Notes: generated from the letters alone by a model not told the origin. 64,000 nucleotides of DNA from Cytophagales bacterium (GCA_013298075.1 JAAFJG010000014.1:16197-80196); one strand, 5' to 3'; shown: positions 37,079-46,470, numbered from the stretch's first letter. Program-made: numbers and translations.

Positions 37079-39094
37079 TTACTTCTTCGTCAACAATTCT
37101 TTCAAACCTTTTAATTCATCACGCAAACGTGCTGCTTGCACAAAATCTAATTCTTTGGCTGCTTTTTCCATTTCTTTTTGAGTTTTGGCGACTTGTTTTT
37201 CTAATTCTGCTTTTGACATATACGCCATAATTGGGTCAGCGGCTATGTTAATATTTTCAGGTTCGATATAGGCTTTGACTATTTTTTGATTATCCGCCAC
37301 AGAAGTTTGTTTCATAATTGATTCTATTGATTTTTTAACCGTTATAGGAACAATATTATTTTCTATATTATAAATCTCCTGAATTTTACGTCTTCTTTGC
37401 GTTTCATCTATGGCTTTTCGCATGGAATCGGTCATTTTATCAGCATACAAAATTACTCTACCTTTATCATTTCGGGCTGCTCGTCCCATAGTTTGGATTA
37501 AAGAACGTTGATTTCTCAAAAAACCTTCTTTGTCTGCGTCCATAATTGCCACCAAACTTACTTCGGGTAAATCTAATCCTTCTCTCAATAAATTGACACC
37601 AATCAACACATCAATTACACCCAAACGCAATTCTCTTAAAATTTCTACTCTCTCCAAAGATTTTACGTCAGAATGAATATATCGACATTTAATTCCCATT
37701 TTATCCATATATTTACTCAACTCTTCCGCCATTCTTTTTGTCAAAGTAGTAATCAACACGCGAGATTGTGTTTTAATAGCTGCATTAATTTCTTCTAATA
37801 AATCATCAATTTGATTCAAACTTGGTCTCACTTCAACCAAAGGATCTAAAATTCCTGTTGGTCTGATAATTTGTTCTACAATCACTCCCTCAGACACTTG
37901 TAACTCGTAATCGGCAGGCGTAGCGCTCACAAAAACTACTTGGTTGATGACTGTTTCGAACTCATTAAACTTTAAAGGACGATTATCTAAGGCAGATGGC
38001 AAACGAAAACCATAATCTATCAACATAGATTTTCGAGAGCGGTCGCCACCAAACATTCCTCGAATTTGTGGAATAGTAGCGTGGCTTTCATCTATGATTA
38101 ACAAATAATCTTCGGGAAAATAATCTAACAAACAAAAAGGTCTGTCGCCTGCTTGTCTTCTATCAAAATATCGAGAATAATTTTCAATGCCTGAACAATA
38201 ACCCAATTCTCTCATCATTTCCAAGTCAAATTCTGTTCTTTCTTTGATGCGTGCTGCTTCTTCAAATCTTCCTTCTCTTTTAAAATATTCGATTTGTTTG
38301 GTTAAATCTTCTTGAATTTCTTGCATCGCAATTTGTAACGTTTCTTGTCCTGTAACAAATAAATTGGCGGGAAAAATAGACACTGCCGTTTCGTCATTCA
38401 TTTTAAAATTGGTTTCAGGATTGATTCTTTGAATTGCTTCTATCTCATCGCCAAAGAAAAATACTCGATACGCAAAATCATCATAAGCCAAATAAATATC
38501 CACCGTATCACCTTTGACTCTAAATGTTCCTCTTTTAAATTCCGCCTCTGTGCGTGCATACAAAATATCTACCAAATTATACAAAAATTTATTACGAGGA
38601 ATTCTATCTCCTACTTTGATAGCGATAACATTTTGAGCAAATTCTTCGGGATTTCCAATCCCATAAATACAAGAAACAGACGCAATTACAATCACATCAC
38701 GCCTGCCTGTCATCAACGCAGAAGTCGCACTCAATCGCAATTTTTCAATCTCTTCATTGATGGCTAAATCTTTTTCTATATACGTGTTGGTGGTTGGTAA
38801 ATAAGCTTCAGGCTGATAATAATCATAATACGAGATATAATATTCAACCGCATTATTCGGAAAAAAATGTTTAAATTCTCCGTATAATTGAGCTGCAAGC
38901 GTTTTATTATGACTAAAAACCAATGTTGGTCTATTGAGTTGTGCAATTACATTGGCAATCGTATAGGTTTTTCCAGAGCCAGTAACTCCTAACAAAGTTT
39001 GTGCTTTTTCACCATTTTGTATGCCCATTACTAACTGCTCTATGGCTTGTGGCTGATCGCCTGTGGGTTGAAATTCAGAAGTAAGTTGAAACAT
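37079..39094 (-). CDS. uvrB: Excinuclease ABC subunit B
   Basis: UvrB is the damage-verifying helicase-like subunit of nucleotide excision repair. The 671-residue protein has Walker A GVTGSGKT at residues 36-43, the beta-hairpin with many Tyr (YYISYYDYYQPEAYLP), DEXD-type and helicase motif VI segments (IQTMGRAARN), and a C-terminal UVR domain (ELEKQVAKTQKEMEKAAKEL) that contacts UvrA/UvrC. It is full length. It is flanked by the AIPR gene upstream and family F repeat downstream, with no other uvr gene in the window. Confidence 0.98.
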   Translation of the reverse strand: MFQLTSEFQPTGDQPQAIEQLVMGIQNGEKAQTLLGVTGSGKTYTIANVIAQLNRPTLVFSHNKTLAAQLYGEFKHFFPNNAVEYYISYYDYYQPEAYLPTTNTYIEKDLAINEEIEKLRLSATSALMTGRRDVIVIASVSCIYGIGNPEEFAQNVIAIKVGDRIPRNKFLYNLVDILYARTEAEFKRGTFRVKGDTVDIYLAYDDFAYRVFFFGDEIEAIQRINPETNFKMNDETAVSIFPANLFVTGQETLQIAMQEIQEDLTKQIEYFKREGRFEEAARIKERTEFDLEMMRELGYCSGIENYSRYFDRRQAGDRPFCLLDYFPEDYLLIIDESHATIPQIRGMFGGDRSRKSMLIDYGFRLPSALDNRPLKFNEFETVINQVVFVSATPADYELQVSEGVIVEQIIRPTGILDPLVEVRPSLNQIDDLLEEINAAIKTQSRVLITTLTKRMAEELSKYMDKMGIKCRYIHSDVKSLERVEILRELRLGVIDVLIGVNLLREGLDLPEVSLVAIMDADKEGFLRNQRSLIQTMGRAARNDKGRVILYADKMTDSMRKAIDETQRRRKIQEIYNIENNIVPITVKKSIESIMKQTSVADNQKIVKAYIEPENINIAADPIMAYMSKAELEKQVAKTQKEMEKAAKELDFVQAARLRDELKGLKELLTKK

Positions 39095-39196
39095 ATTTTT
39101 TTGTTGATTTACAATTTTTTTAGTTTGATATATTTGGAATTATTTTATTTTTGTTTGATAATTTTTTTAATTTCTGCGTATTTTTTTGATTATTAT

Positions 39197-40957
39197 TTAT
39201 TCAATATTCTCGATAGTAATTTTTATTTTTTCGATTTTATCAAAAATAATTTGATAATTTTCGATACTAAATTGAGAAATAATATTGATATTTTTTATTT
39301 GATTTTTAATAAATTGATACAAAAAATCAAAAGTTTTGAGTATGATTTGCTTTTCATTTTTTTCGTATATTTTGATGATATATTTATTTACGTTTATTTT
39401 ATCATCATATTTTGCTTTCAAATATTTTGTAAAAATAGTTTTAAACAAAGATAACAAATGATAAATATTAGTTTTAAAAGTATCTTCATAAGAATATGAA
39501 TTTTCTCCGCTCAGTATATCAAAAACATAAAAACCAGCCAACATATCTTCATAAGACGTATTTTTATTAAATATGATTTCATACAAACCATTTTTATTAT
39601 CTTTATGAGAAATAAAATTTAAGTCTTTTTGAATGTTAAATTGTTGATGATAATTAACCAAAACATCGACTGGATTTTGTAAATGATACGCCAAATAAAT
39701 ATTCGCCATCAAAGAATTAGAAACTTTTTTAGTACCTTTTGGCATTTCTCTAAATTCATCTCGTCTTTTTTCGTACCAAATATTTGTTTTGTAAGATTCG
39801 TTTTGTAGTGCAATTTGTACGTCATCATTGGCACGAAAATCTCGGTCTTGCACAGGATTTTGTGAGTTGGTATATCGAGTTACATTCAAATCAAAATCTT
39901 TTCCACCTGATTGCAACAAACGAAGTGTAACGAATATTTGATTATTCATTGTTGTACGTTGCGTATTATTTGCCTCCTCGTAAGCGCGATAAATAGCATA
40001 AACCGTTTGCGCTCCGTTGATGATTTGCAAACCTATTACATTGATTTTTTCGGCTCTTTTTCCAATTTCAGGAAGCTCGTAAGTAATGGCTGTAATTCCA
40101 TTGTTATAATACCAAAAATAAGAAGGATTATCTATGGCTGTATTTTCTATATCACTATTAAATTGTGATTGCAACAAAGGATTACGCACATTTTTATAAA
40201 ATAATGAAAAGCTATACGTATTAAAAAGTTCCCAAATAGTTTTAGGACGCAACAAAAACATATACGCCTCAAAAGGTTTTTCGATTTTTACGCAGCCACT
40301 TTTTTGTACTATTTCTAAAGTAATTGGACTTTCTTCGGGATTTTTATGGATTTTTAATGGACTAATCGGAGTGATTTTTTTATATTTTCTATCAATATAA
40401 TCCGTTCTTATTCTGTTGATGTCAATTACTTCGAACTTGGTCTTAATATCTTGATTTCTAAAACTTTCGATATTTTCATCGGCATTTCCTTTGTATTGAG
40501 AAAGGGATAAAAAAATAAATTTCACTTCTCCATTTGCTTTGAGATGTAGTTGAAGTTCGCTTAGTTTTTCTTTTAATTTTGAATTGATAATTTTTTTTTC
40601 ATCTCGTAAAATAGTTTCAAAATCATTGATAGCTTTCAAAATCTCATCTTTATTCGTTTCTTTTTCAGCATTATCCGCATTATTCCATTTAGATTGCACA
40701 ATATAAAAAACTTTATTTCCATCATTATTGATTGTATCTAACACAATATCACAAGAACTATCATTATCGCCATCGGTAATAAAATCAGCATAATTAGATA
40801 TTCTACCATAAAAATCAAGAAACCAAATCAAAAGCACATAAGATTTTTGATTATTGATAGCACTTTTATGTTTTTTGATAATTTTATCCTCTTGATATTT
40901 TTGAATAAGTAAATCAAGTTCTGCGTCTATCACGCCATAAAAATCTTTTGTAAACAT
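39197..40957 (-). CDS. AIPR-family (abortive infection) protein
   Basis: The 586-residue protein carries the AIPR signature: FWYYNNGITAIT near residues 281-292 and IGLQIINGAQTVYAIY near 308-323, followed by NSQNPVQDRDFRAND. The N-terminal 150 residues resemble an Mrr-like PD-(D/E)XK nuclease, with Asp70 (SCDIVLD) and VQSKW at 87-91. AIPR proteins are linked to abortive phage infection, and such nuclease-like N-termini are seen in the wider family. It sits about 100 bp upstream of uvrB in the same direction, near the methyltransferase-nuclease gene. The C-terminal 100 residues are very Ile/Lys-rich. A role in phage defence is probable but inferred. Confidence 0.82.
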   Translation of the reverse strand: MFTKDFYGVIDAELDLLIQKYQEDKIIKKHKSAINNQKSYVLLIWFLDFYGRISNYADFITDGDNDSSCDIVLDTINNDGNKVFYIVQSKWNNADNAEKETNKDEILKAINDFETILRDEKKIINSKLKEKLSELQLHLKANGEVKFIFLSLSQYKGNADENIESFRNQDIKTKFEVIDINRIRTDYIDRKYKKITPISPLKIHKNPEESPITLEIVQKSGCVKIEKPFEAYMFLLRPKTIWELFNTYSFSLFYKNVRNPLLQSQFNSDIENTAIDNPSYFWYYNNGITAITYELPEIGKRAEKINVIGLQIINGAQTVYAIYRAYEEANNTQRTTMNNQIFVTLRLLQSGGKDFDLNVTRYTNSQNPVQDRDFRANDDVQIALQNESYKTNIWYEKRRDEFREMPKGTKKVSNSLMANIYLAYHLQNPVDVLVNYHQQFNIQKDLNFISHKDNKNGLYEIIFNKNTSYEDMLAGFYVFDILSGENSYSYEDTFKTNIYHLLSLFKTIFTKYLKAKYDDKINVNKYIIKIYEKNEKQIILKTFDFLYQFIKNQIKNINIISQFSIENYQIIFDKIEKIKITIENIE

Positions 40958-40989
40958 ATTGAGTTATTTTTTCTATGTATAATTAATAC

Positions 40990-41060
40990 AATTTGATAAT
41001 GACATTTCTTTTATTTTTCTCCTTGGTCTGTGTGCCACATACCGAGGAGAAAAATTTTTA
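40990..41060. mobile_element. Truncated family E remnant with D hairpin
   Basis: One E terminus (ATTTGATAATGACATTTC at 40991 onwards) is followed by an imperfect D palindrome (TTTTCTCCTTGGTCTGTG to CCGAGGAGAAAAA, 41014-41056). The rest of the element is missing. Confidence 0.6.
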
Positions 41061-41095
41061 TTGATGTTAATCAATTACTTTTTTAAAGTGTACCA

Positions 41096-41153
41096 AAAAA
41101 AAATTATACATTCCCAAAAAAAATCAAAATAATCTTTTGGAAATGTATAATTT
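41096..41153 (-). terminator. Terminator downstream of smpB
   Basis: A long imperfect stem (AAAAAATTATACATTCCCAA and TTGGAAATGTATAATTTTTT) lies about 65 bp beyond the smpB stop. The minus strand carries a T-run after it. Confidence 0.65.
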
Positions 41154-41218
41154 TTTCTGCAAATATATGAAAATTATAATTTATATTTTTATTAACGCAA
41201 AATATTTCTATTTTGTGT

Positions 41219-41677
41219 TTAGTTTGTTCTATCCATTTCTCTTTTCTGGTCTTTTTCTTTCAAAGTTTCACGTTTATCGTACAATTTTTTACCTCTTGCG
41301 ACCGCAATTTCTAGCTTTGCAAGACCTTTTTCATTGATAAAAAGTCTTGTAGGAATAATCGTAATGCCTGTTTCGTCTGCTCTTTTTTCAATTTTTTTGA
41401 GTTCCTTTTTTTTGAGTAATAATTTTCGTTCTCTCACCACACTATGATTGTTATAAGTGCCATTTTCGTAGAGAGAAATGTGCATTTGTTTTACCCACAA
41501 ACCATCTTTGCCAAAATAACAAAATGCATCTTGCAAATTGACTTTTCCTTGTCTGATAGATTTGATTTCAGTACCTGTCAAAACCATTCCTGCTACATAT
41601 TTATCTTCAAAATAATATTCAAAAGAGGCTCTTCTATTATTTATATTTACTTTTTTAGCAAATGTATCTTTTTTCAT
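41219..41677 (-). CDS. smpB: SsrA-binding protein SmpB
   Basis: This 152-residue tmRNA partner delivers tmRNA to stalled ribosomes. The family landmarks are [22 protein letters not shown]-like beta strands, [30 protein letters not shown], and the basic C-terminal tail ([19 protein letters not shown]). The length is normal. It follows the anti-sigma gene by about 35 bp and may be cotranscribed with the sigma factor group. The tmRNA gene itself is not seen in this window. Confidence 0.96.
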   Translation of the reverse strand: MKKDTFAKKVNINNRRASFEYYFEDKYVAGMVLTGTEIKSIRQGKVNLQDAFCYFGKDGLWVKQMHISLYENGTYNNHSVVRERKLLLKKKELKKIEKRADETGITIIPTRLFINEKGLAKLEIAVARGKKLYDKRETLKEKDQKREMDRTN

Positions 41678-41711
41678 TTTGTTTATTTGTCGTTAAAAAT
41701 TGGTTTATTTA

Positions 41712-41981
41712 TTAACCAAAAACCATTTCTTTTATTTTATTTTGAATACACTTCATAATTTCAGAAGGGCATTTTTTGTTTGAACCTTGTTCTTTGATAG
41801 TGTTTTTGAGTTGATGTTCTGCTTCATAACACGATTTACAATGTTCGCAATTTTCGATGTGAAATTTTACTTGATTTTTTTGTTCGAGAGTAGTTTCATT
41901 ATCCAAAAAAAGTTCTAACATTTGCAAACATTCTTCACATTCGCACATTTCACACTCATTATTTTTAGTAAATTGTTCCAT
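41712..41981 (-). CDS. Zinc-binding anti-sigma factor (ZAS/zf-HC2)
   Basis: The 89-residue protein has the ZAS motif HxxxCxxC (HIENCEHC near residue 44) plus an N-terminal Cys cluster (CEMCECEEC). It resembles RsrA/ChrR-type anti-sigma factors that release their ECF sigma on thiol oxidation or metal loss. It has no membrane segment, so it is cytoplasmic. The ECF sigma gene lies upstream in the same direction, but an exported-protein gene intervenes, which is unusual for this pair. Confidence 0.82.
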   Translation of the reverse strand: MEQFTKNNECEMCECEECLQMLELFLDNETTLEQKNQVKFHIENCEHCKSCYEAEHQLKNTIKEQGSNKKCPSEIMKCIQNKIKEMVFG

Positions 41982-42004
41982 TTTAATACTGTTTAAATGT
42001 GTGT

Positions 42005-42712
42005 TTATTTGATGTAAAAACTATGATATTGTGCCGCAATTTCTTTTTTTCCATCTACAAAAATACGTTCTTCGCCTGCGTGATTCACACGACTAACGCT
42101 TGTAATTTCTATTTGTATGCCATCGCCTGCTCGTCTGTCTGTGATATTTTTACCAATATCATACATATCACCTTCTATTTCTTGATTTAAAATACATCTT
42201 AAATCTCTAAATTGTCTAATCGTAAAAGTTTTTATTTTACATTGACTATCTTTGGGAATAAGTTTTGCAATTTCAGGGCTGATATAAGCTTTAATTGCTA
42301 ATTTTGTATCGTCTGAAATATTGATTGGATTTTTTAAATCAAATTCGGGCGAGTTTGAATCAGGATTATACATAGCAGTTTCAATCAATGGAAATTTCTT
42401 GACTAGATATTCGTAGGAGATTTTTTTTACTACTTTTTCTTTCGCTTTTGCGTCCATTTTAATTTTTTTATTCGACGTATTTTGTGGAATAACTACATTA
42501 AAAGTTTTATAATCTACCTTTTCAACTTTTGTTTCAGGAAACAAAACATCTAAATCATAATTTTTATTATTAGGATTGTTGATAGTGATTTTGTTCAAGC
42601 AATCTTCATACAAGATTGTGGCTTTCGAATCGTCAATTTTTTGTGCTTTTAGATTAAAAATAGACACAAAAAAGACAAAAATTATTATTTTACCCATAAT
42701 ATTTTTTAGCAT
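42005..42712 (-). CDS. Exported protein encoded between ECF sigma and anti-sigma factor genes
   Basis: The 235-residue protein has an N-terminal signal peptide (KIIIFVFFVSIFNLKAQ). Two starts are possible, 42712 or 42697 (MGKIIIF); the longer overlaps the sigma gene by 23 bp and the shorter by 8 bp. The body has strands such as ILYEDCLNKITINNP that faintly recall GldM-like Ig domains, but I would not assign a family. Tight overlap places it in the sigma operon, so it may be a target or sensor of that regulatory pair (inference). Confidence 0.68.
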   Translation of the reverse strand: MLKNIMGKIIIFVFFVSIFNLKAQKIDDSKATILYEDCLNKITINNPNNKNYDLDVLFPETKVEKVDYKTFNVVIPQNTSNKKIKMDAKAKEKVVKKISYEYLVKKFPLIETAMYNPDSNSPEFDLKNPINISDDTKLAIKAYISPEIAKLIPKDSQCKIKTFTIRQFRDLRCILNQEIEGDMYDIGKNITDRRAGDGIQIEITSVSRVNHAGEERIFVDGKKEIAAQYHSFYIK

Positions 42713-43289
42713 AATTTTTTAATTTTTCTTTGAGAACATTTCTTGCTCTGTGCAATCTTGAACGCACTGTACCGATTGGAATATCCAAAATTTTAGACAT
42801 TTCTTCATACGTAAATCCTTCAATATCACACAAAATAATCACAGTTCTAAAATCAATATCCAAACTATTCAAGGCATTTGCTACTTCATCGCCTATCATA
42901 TCTTGCAACACTTCGACTCTCAAATCGGTTGTCATTTTAACATCTGCTTCATCAGAGTTATAAAATTGTTCAATTTCTTGATAATCTACGGTAGAAGGAT
43001 TTTTTTGTTTTCTTCGATATTCATTAATAAAACTGTTCTTCAATATTCTAAACAACCAAGCCTTCGCATTAGTTCCAATTTGAAAAGAATTACAAAAACG
43101 ATAGGCTTTTAAAAATGTATCTTGTACCAAATCTTGTGCGTCAGATTCGTTTAAAGTTAAGCGAAAAGCAAAATTATAAGCCGCATCTAACAAAGGTAAA
43201 AAAAGTTTCGCAAACAAAGCTTCTTTTTCTGCGTCATTTATAATAACAGCAGGAGTTTCTTCTACGATAAGTTCTTCTAAATTTTCCAT
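42690..43289 (-). CDS. RNA polymerase ECF sigma factor
   Basis: The 199-residue protein has sigma region 2 (AYNFAFRLTLNESDAQDLVQDTFLKAYRF region, with the DAxDLVQDTF signature) and region 4 (IDFRTVIILCDIEGFTYEEM followed by IPIGTVRSRLHRARNVLK). It is like the SigR/RpoE-like ECF group that pairs with ZAS anti-sigma factors, and such a gene lies two genes downstream. It is a cytoplasmic transcription initiation factor, probably responding to redox or envelope stress. A TATTTTTG box at 43444-43451 may belong to its promoter. Confidence 0.92.
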   Translation of the reverse strand: MENLEELIVEETPAVIINDAEKEALFAKLFLPLLDAAYNFAFRLTLNESDAQDLVQDTFLKAYRFCNSFQIGTNAKAWLFRILKNSFINEYRRKQKNPSTVDYQEIEQFYNSDEADVKMTTDLRVEVLQDMIGDEVANALNSLDIDFRTVIILCDIEGFTYEEMSKILDIPIGTVRSRLHRARNVLKEKLKNYAKKYYG

Positions 43290-43725
43290 AATTTGTATTA
43301 TATTAATAGTTATAGGCTATTTTTTGATTAGGTTTTTTTATGTTTTTTAGAAATATTTGTAAAAATAAAATTAGGTTTTAATCTTATTAGGAACGAATAA
43401 AAAGCCAAAAAATATTTTTATGACAATTTTACACATTTATTTTCAAAAATACGAACTATTTGTATCTTTTTTTTGTTTTTTATTACATTTAACTAAAATT
43501 TAACGGTTATTTTAGGTGTATAAAATCTTTTTTACGCCATTTTGTCTTGTTTTTGGCAAAGCAAAGTAGAAAAATAAGAGAGCATCTAAAAAATAAGCTA
43601 TCCAAATATTAAGAAATTCGTCTTTTATTTTTGAAAATATATCACCTCTAAAAAGTAGGCGTTAATATCTACATTTTATATGTATAAATAAATAGGGTTT
43701 TATTTGGTATAATATTTTTGGGTCT
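43290..43725. other. Intergenic DNA without gene
   Basis: This is AT-rich sequence upstream of the ECF sigma gene. A short stretch at 43581-43606 (GAGCATCTAAAAAATAAGCT) resembles the inner edge of family A and may be a remnant. Nothing else is supportable. Confidence 0.4.
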
Positions 43726-43866
43726 TAGAAAAATTTGTGCAAAAAATGATTTTTTTTGAAACGTATTTTTTGAATTGCCTCCAGATTTATTTGGAGGATA
43801 ATATAAAATTCAATCATTGGGCTTTAGCCGAAAATTTCTGTATTTCTTAAATTGATGTTTTTCTAT
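43726..43866 (-). repeat. Repeat family F, copy F3
   Basis: This is an inverse-orientation copy: AATTGCCTCCAGATTTATTT, GGAGGATAATATAAAATTCA, then GGGCTTTAGCCGAAAATTT. It has a single hairpin unit with one arm mutation. Confidence 0.75.
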
Positions 43867-43867
43867 A

Positions 43868-44055
43868 TTAGAGTTTTTTTAATGAAAGAGATTTGTATAT
43901 AAATTTTAATTTATACACTTCTAAAGGCGTTTTCATTGTCTTTTTTAATGATTCGAAAACAGGTTTTTGTACCAAATTTGCAGAATCTAATAATGCATTT
44001 TGTGCGTATGTAGAGGCACATACATCAGCACGAAGATAAAAACGATTTTTTTCAT
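43868..44055 (-). pseudogene. Truncated, frameshifted exported LRR-like protein remnant
   Basis: On the minus strand ATG at 44055 opens a signal-peptide-like MKKIVFIFVLMYV. The frame then shifts to continue as CASTYAQNALLDSANLV and FESLKKTMKTPLEVYKLKF up to a stop at 43868. The end of this frame resembles the N-terminal capping pattern of Bacteroidota leucine-rich-repeat proteins (xxNPxxVYKLxL), but no repeats follow. The break coincides with a sequence like the end of family C (CTTTCATTAAAAAAACTCTA), so an element insertion may have truncated the gene. The intact family member is not in this window. Confidence 0.5.
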
Positions 44056-44132
44056 TTTGATTTTTTTGTATAAATTTTAAAAAGAAGACTAATCGACAAA
44101 ATATTTCTTAGTTTATACGTATTAAAATAAAA

Positions 44133-44157
44133 AAGTGTTGAAAAAAATCAACACTTC
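44133..44157 (-). terminator. Terminator of nqrF
   Basis: A 9-bp stem AAGTGTTGA/TCAACACTT, followed on the minus strand by a T-rich tract, lies about 20 bp after the nqrF stop. Confidence 0.75.
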
Positions 44158-44178
44158 TTTTTAAAACTATAAAAAATA

Positions 44179-45480
44179 TTAGCCTCCAAAATCATCAAAA
44201 CGAACATTTTCTTTTGGCACGCCCATATCATCAAGCATTTTTAAAACCGCTGCATTCATCATTGGCGGTCCGCACAAATAATATTCAATATCTTCAGGTT
44301 CACCGTGTTTACTCAAATAATTATCGAATAATGTTTGGTGAATAAAACCTTTGTAACCATCACTATCGCTATCGTTCAAATCTTTTTTCAATACCCAATT
44401 ATCTTCGGGCAAAGGCTCAGAAAGAGCAATATGATATTTGAAATTTGGAAAATCTTTTTCTATTTTTCTAAAATGTTCCGTATAAAATAATTCTCTACGA
44501 GAACGACCACCATACCAATAAGACACTTTACGATTTGATTTTTCTGTATGGAATAAATGAAAAATATGAGAACGCAAAGGTGCCATTCCCGCTCCACCAC
44601 CAATATAAATCATTTCTCTTTGCGTAGGATTGATATGAAATTCGCCATAAGGACCTGAAATCGTAACTTTATCGCCCGGCACGCGTGAGAACACATAAGA
44701 AGAACAAATACCCGGATTTATTTTCATCCAAGTTTTGTTGGCTCTGTCCCAAGGTGGAGTAGCAATACGAATATTTAACATAATAATATTTCCTTCTGCG
44801 GGGTGATTAGCCATCGAATAAGCCCTAAATAAAGGCTCAGGATTTTTCATTTTTAATGCCCACAAATTAAAACTATCCCAATCAGGTTTAAATTTATTTG
44901 CACCCATTGGGTCTTCAGGATGTGGTTTGATGTCCATCGTGCTAAAATCTACCTCACACGCAGGCACATCAATTTGAATATATCCACCCGATTCGAAATG
45001 CAATGATTCGCCAGCAGGCAATCTCACCACAAATTCCTTGATAAATGTAGCCACATTATAGTTAGAAACTACTTCTGTTACCCATTTTTTAATTCCAAAA
45101 ATTTCTTCAGGAATTTTGATATTCATATTATTTTTTACTTTCACTTGACAAGCCAAACGCACATTATCTTTGCGTTCTTGTCTTGAAAGATGCCCCACTT
45201 CTGTAGGCAATACATCACCTCCGCCATCAGAAACGATACATTTGCACATCGCACACGTGCCACCACCACCGCAAGCGGAAGGTAAAAATGTACTTTGGTT
45301 GGCTAAGGTACTCAATAAAGATGAGCCTGCCGAAACTGTAACTTGTTTTTCTCCGTTGATAGTAATCACAACGGGACCACTTTGTACTAATTGTTTTTGG
45401 GCAAATAATAATAACAACACTAATAATAAAATTAACGCCGTAAATATAACTGCTCCCGCAATAATGGTTACTGGATCCAT
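44179..45480 (-). CDS. nqrF: Na+-translocating NADH:quinone reductase subunit F
   Basis: NqrF is the electron-input subunit of the sodium pump Na+-NQR. The 433-residue protein has one N-terminal membrane helix (residues 6-27) and a 2Fe-2S ferredoxin domain with Cys70, Cys76, Cys79 and Cys111 ([10 protein letters not shown]). An FAD-binding segment RAYSMANHP and an NADH-binding domain with [14 protein letters not shown] follow. The normal nqrABCDEF operon neighbours are absent on both sides, so the gene has been separated or is a second copy. It has its own promoter and terminator. Confidence 0.93.
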   Translation of the reverse strand: MDPVTIIAGAVIFTALILLLVLLLLFAQKQLVQSGPVVITINGEKQVTVSAGSSLLSTLANQSTFLPSACGGGGTCAMCKCIVSDGGGDVLPTEVGHLSRQERKDNVRLACQVKVKNNMNIKIPEEIFGIKKWVTEVVSNYNVATFIKEFVVRLPAGESLHFESGGYIQIDVPACEVDFSTMDIKPHPEDPMGANKFKPDWDSFNLWALKMKNPEPLFRAYSMANHPAEGNIIMLNIRIATPPWDRANKTWMKINPGICSSYVFSRVPGDKVTISGPYGEFHINPTQREMIYIGGGAGMAPLRSHIFHLFHTEKSNRKVSYWYGGRSRRELFYTEHFRKIEKDFPNFKYHIALSEPLPEDNWVLKKDLNDSDSDGYKGFIHQTLFDNYLSKHGEPEDIEYYLCGPPMMNAAVLKMLDDMGVPKENVRFDDFGG

Positions 45481-45842
45481 ATATGTTTTAAGTTTGAAAT
45501 ATTATAATAACTTTTGATTCTAACTAAAATGTTTATAAAAATGTTAGCAAAAATAAAACTTATTTTAGATATTTTCAAAAAAACACTAATTTTTTTTCAA
45601 AAAAATATTTATATCTACAAAAAACACTCATGATTGATACTGAATTAAATCTTATTTTTGATTTCAATATAAATATAAATCATTGAAAATCAATTATTTA
45701 TACCAAATATTCTAAAATTATTTTTATTATTTGATTTTTTTTGATTTTGATGTTTTCGAAATATTTTTAATTTTCATTTATTGAAATGAATCTATTTTTT
45801 GTTGAAAATACACTATTCTTTATCTCCATAACAAGTATTTTT
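45481..45842. other. AT-rich intergenic DNA upstream of nqrF
   Basis: No gene or repeat family is seen here apart from the nqrF promoter at its left end. Confidence 0.5.
45548..45579 (-). promoter_or_regulatory. Promoter of nqrF
   Basis: On the minus strand TTTG (45576-45579) - N20 - TATTTTTG (45548-45555). Confidence 0.6.
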
Positions 45843-46295
45843 TTACGTAATATTACTATCAATGCTTGCTAAAATTCGGTTAAACCAGTTGGGGAAAATG
45901 TTATGTTCCATAATTACCTCAAATTCTAATGATAAATATTTAAAATTATCTTCAATTTCTTCTTCGATACCAATTTTTATTTTTGCAATTATTAGATGAT
46001 TTTGTAAGTTGCCAAATGATATATTTAAAAAATCTACGCACCTACCAGCCCCATTAATAATGGCAGTATGTTGAAATAAATTAGGAAAATCAGTAAAATT
46101 TTTATTTTCCAATTTATTTATATTCTTAGCACCTAAAAATTTTAAGTGTTCTAAACCAAAAAAAATGTCTTCTTCTGCTGTGATATAAATAGCCCATTCA
46201 TAGCCACTAATTTTATCATAATGCAAACTAATCTCGCTTTTAAGTATTTTGAAAATATTATTTTCAATACTCAAATAATCTATTTTTCTTTCCAT
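45843..46295 (-). CDS. Hypothetical protein, 150 residues
   Basis: I do not recognise this protein. It is soluble, acidic and rich in Ile, Asn and Glu, with an alternating strand/helix pattern and a central NGAGRCVDFLNISF segment. It has no signal peptide or membrane segment. It stands alone between nqrF and pheS with a D-type palindrome about 35 bp upstream of its start. The size and isolation are compatible with an accessory gene. Confidence 0.55.
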   Translation of the reverse strand: MERKIDYLSIENNIFKILKSEISLHYDKISGYEWAIYITAEEDIFFGLEHLKFLGAKNINKLENKNFTDFPNLFQHTAIINGAGRCVDFLNISFGNLQNHLIIAKIKIGIEEEIEDNFKYLSLEFEVIMEHNIFPNWFNRILASIDSNIT

Positions 46296-46330
46296 TTTAA
46301 ATCAAAAATTATAACATTTGATAAAAATAT

Positions 46331-46415
46331 TCTCCTCAGTCTATGGCACACAGACCGAAACAGCTTAGTAACTTTTATTTCTGTCTGTGCCATAGACCGA
46401 GGATTAGAAAATGTT
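46331..46415. repeat. Large D-type double palindrome
   Basis: TCCTCAGTCTATGGCACACA at the left is complementary to TGTGCCATAGACCGAGGA at the right, about 40 bp apart, and each arm also has a local D-like hairpin. It could form a cruciform or one long RNA hairpin. It lies between pheS and the 150-residue hypothetical gene. Confidence 0.75.
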
Positions 46416-46470
46416 TTTAAGTTTATTATTCGAAGAATAGCAACTCCCAAAAATATAGAAAATTAAAAAA

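Noticed and set aside
43290-43725. A full family A element upstream of the ECF sigma gene
   Set aside because: Only about 25 bp resembles the inner edge, and no matching opposite end was found.
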